Source: Bacillota bacterium (GTDB lineage: Bacteria > Bacillota > Clostridia > Tissierellales > Sedimentibacteraceae). From it: a stretch of 7,745 bases of DNA. The first letter of the stretch is position 1; each line of letters begins with the position of its first letter. Position numbers and translations under genes: made by a program. The notes beneath the pieces were generated by a model that worked only from the letters and a program-made list of their open reading frames with translations, was not told where the DNA came from and did not search any database. The stretch spans positions 1 to 7,745 of the forward strand of contig JARBUP010000129.1 of NCBI GenBank assembly GCA_029239575.1, given 5' to 3'. Shown piece after piece: positions 7,304 to 7,745 of this stretch.

Positions 7304-7349
7304 TGAAGTGCCACCAAGAAGTTAGACCAAAAAATCTAACTTTTTGATG
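7304..7349. mobile_element. Probable terminal remnant of an IS3-type insertion sequence
   Basis: TGAAGTGCCACC followed by a GTTAGA..TCTAAC inverted repeat resembles the ends of IS3-family (IS150-like) elements of Lactobacillales, which begin with TG and carry a C-rich stretch then an AGTTAGA block. This resemblance is from memory, not from a search. No transposase reading frame follows, and I find no matching outward copy (GGTGGCACTTCA) in the rest of the window. If real, it is a solo or truncated end. The inner boundary is a guess. It begins one base after the wzx stop. Confidence 0.4.
7315..7346 (+). terminator. Hairpin just after wzx, possible operon terminator
   Basis: CAAGAAGTTAGA (7315-7326) pairs with TCTAACTTTTTG (7335-7346) to give a 12-bp stem with one G-U pair and an 8-base loop, CCAAAAAA. 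The descending arm contains five T, but the run lies inside the stem and pairing is AU-rich, so it is a weak intrinsic terminator at best. Its place directly after the last cluster gene makes termination plausible. Hairpins at IS ends are also known to block transcription reading into the element, which would explain it equally well. Confidence 0.45.
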
Positions 7350-7505
7350 TCCTATAAATTATTTTTGATTAGTGTGTTTTTTTCTTTAATTTTGTTCAGT
7401 TATGTATACAGCTATTTAACTAATTTGAAAAATCATTTTTTATTAGAGATTTTGACAAATTTTTATGAGAGTCCAGATGAAAAAATATTTTATTATCTAA
7501 CCTAG
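7347..7505 (+). CDS. Doubtful 52-residue ORF with one hydrophobic segment
   Basis: ATG at 7347 to TAG at 7505 encodes 52 residues beginning MSYKLFLISVFFSLILF, a good single membrane segment, followed by a mixed tail with FYESPDEKIFYYL. No Shine-Dalgarno precedes it; the ATG lies directly behind the hairpin stem. The frame is closed upstream by TAG at 7323-7325. AT-rich DNA readily gives hydrophobic reading frames, so this may be noise, or the remnant of a larger membrane-protein gene whose 5' end was replaced by the IS-like sequence. I do not recognise a family. Confidence 0.2.
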   Translation: MSYKLFLISVFFSLILFSYVYSYLTNLKNHFLLEILTNFYESPDEKIFYYLT

Positions 7506-7635
7506 TTACTATTAAGAATAAATATAATAGGAGAGTTTGAGGGAGATAAATACATCAAATAACTATCTTAGAATAAACACTAAAAGCCAAGATACCTTCA
7601 TACCTTTCTTAAGAGCTCAGAATAAAATTTAAACA
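7506..7635. other. AT-rich gap without a recognisable gene
   Basis: Together with 7303-7505 this forms a gap of about 330 bases between wzx and the convergent gene at the right edge. It holds a TATAAT box (7523-7528) without a good -35 box, then AGGAG (7529-7533) and GAGGGAG (7539-7545), but no ATG, GTG or TTG at proper spacing. There is also a weak inverted repeat (TATCTT 7564-7569, AAGATA 7589-7594) and three scattered AGAATAAA copies. I see no RNA gene and no strong terminator for either strand. Confidence 0.5.
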
Positions 7636-7745
7636 TTAGAGTGTATACTTCCGCCAATCAAACAAATAAATCACCCCAATTGCTTTAAACATCAAATAGA
7701 CAAAATGACCATAATTATGGCCGATCAGATGTAACGCATCAGCGG
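7636..7745 (-). CDS. C-terminal end of an unrecognised membrane protein (cut by window edge)
   Basis: Read on the minus strand, a frame enters from the right edge and stays open for 35 codons to TAA (TTA at 7636-7638 on the plus strand). The visible end has a histidine-rich stretch LHLIGHNYGHF, then a hydrophobic run from about VYLMF to VIYLF that looks like a last membrane helix, and a short basic tail DWRKYTL. Hand-counted GC of the last 105 bases is about 37 %, above most of the transferase region, which fits a conserved flanking gene rather than part of the capsule cluster. The orientation is convergent with wzx. I do not recognise the family; the length seen is too short to exclude a chance open frame, though the residue pattern looks like real protein. 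Confidence 0.45.
   Translation of the reverse strand, partial: ADALHLIGHNYGHFVYLMFKAIGVIYLFDWRKYTL

Noticed and set aside
7564..7594. Inverted repeat TATCTT...AAGATA as a terminator for the minus-strand gene
   Set aside because: Six pairs, five of them A-T, around a 19-base loop and no following T run; too weak to call.
7515..7626. Three AGAATAAA copies at 7515, 7570 and 7619, about 50 bases apart
   Set aside because: Only eight bases long in AT-rich DNA, with unequal spacing and no shared flanks. Not a CRISPR or iteron array.
1..7745. tRNA, rRNA, riboswitch, CRISPR array or toxin-antitoxin/defence genes
   Set aside because: Reading both strands gave no cloverleaf, repeat-spacer pattern or defence-family motif; the window is accounted for by polysaccharide genes and the 3' junction.

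Overview
The window is the 3' part of a Wzx/Wzy-type capsular or exopolysaccharide cluster from a low-GC Gram-positive bacterium. The AT-rich coding, AGGAGG-type ribosome binding sites, GTG and TTG starts, and protein families typical of streptococcal and lactococcal cps/eps loci point to Lactobacillales. Streptococcus or a close relative is my best guess, but no species-level marker is present.

Layout, all on the plus strand: (1) the C-terminal third of a FnlC/CapG-like UDP-sugar 2-epimerase, cut by the left edge, which is the last step of UDP-L-FucNAc synthesis; (2) a GT4-type glycosyltransferase; (3) a multi-spanning Wzy repeat-unit polymerase; (4) a second GT4-type glycosyltransferase; (5) a Stealth-family sugar-1-phosphate transferase; (6) after a 78-base gap with a possible internal promoter and a palindrome, a GT2 (GT-A) glycosyltransferase; (7) a Wzx flippase with a TTG start. 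Genes 1 to 5 are translationally packed, with overlaps of 4, 14 and 14 bases and one 31-base gap. Genes 6 and 7 form a second tight pair, separated by 3 bases.

One base after the wzx stop, the sequence looks like the terminal inverted repeat of an IS3-type element. It carries a 12-bp hairpin that could also terminate the operon. The next ~330 bases hold no convincing gene: a 52-codon reading frame of doubtful status, then AT-rich sequence with a TATAAT box and Shine-Dalgarno-like motifs but no start codon. At the right edge the GC content rises again, and the last 35 codons of a convergent minus-strand membrane protein appear. This probably marks the boundary between the polysaccharide cluster and flanking DNA.

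Inferred working model: a UDP-L-FucNAc-type donor is made upstream, and three glycosyltransferases plus the Stealth enzyme extend a lipid-linked unit started outside the window. The unit is flipped by Wzx and polymerised by Wzy. The expected product is a repeat unit of about four to five sugars containing an N-acetylated 6-deoxy-L-hexosamine and a sugar-phosphate-sugar (phosphodiester) link. I saw no tRNA, rRNA, CRISPR array or defence system, and no wholly new system. The parts are known families; what is distinctive is the combination and the junction at the 3' end.
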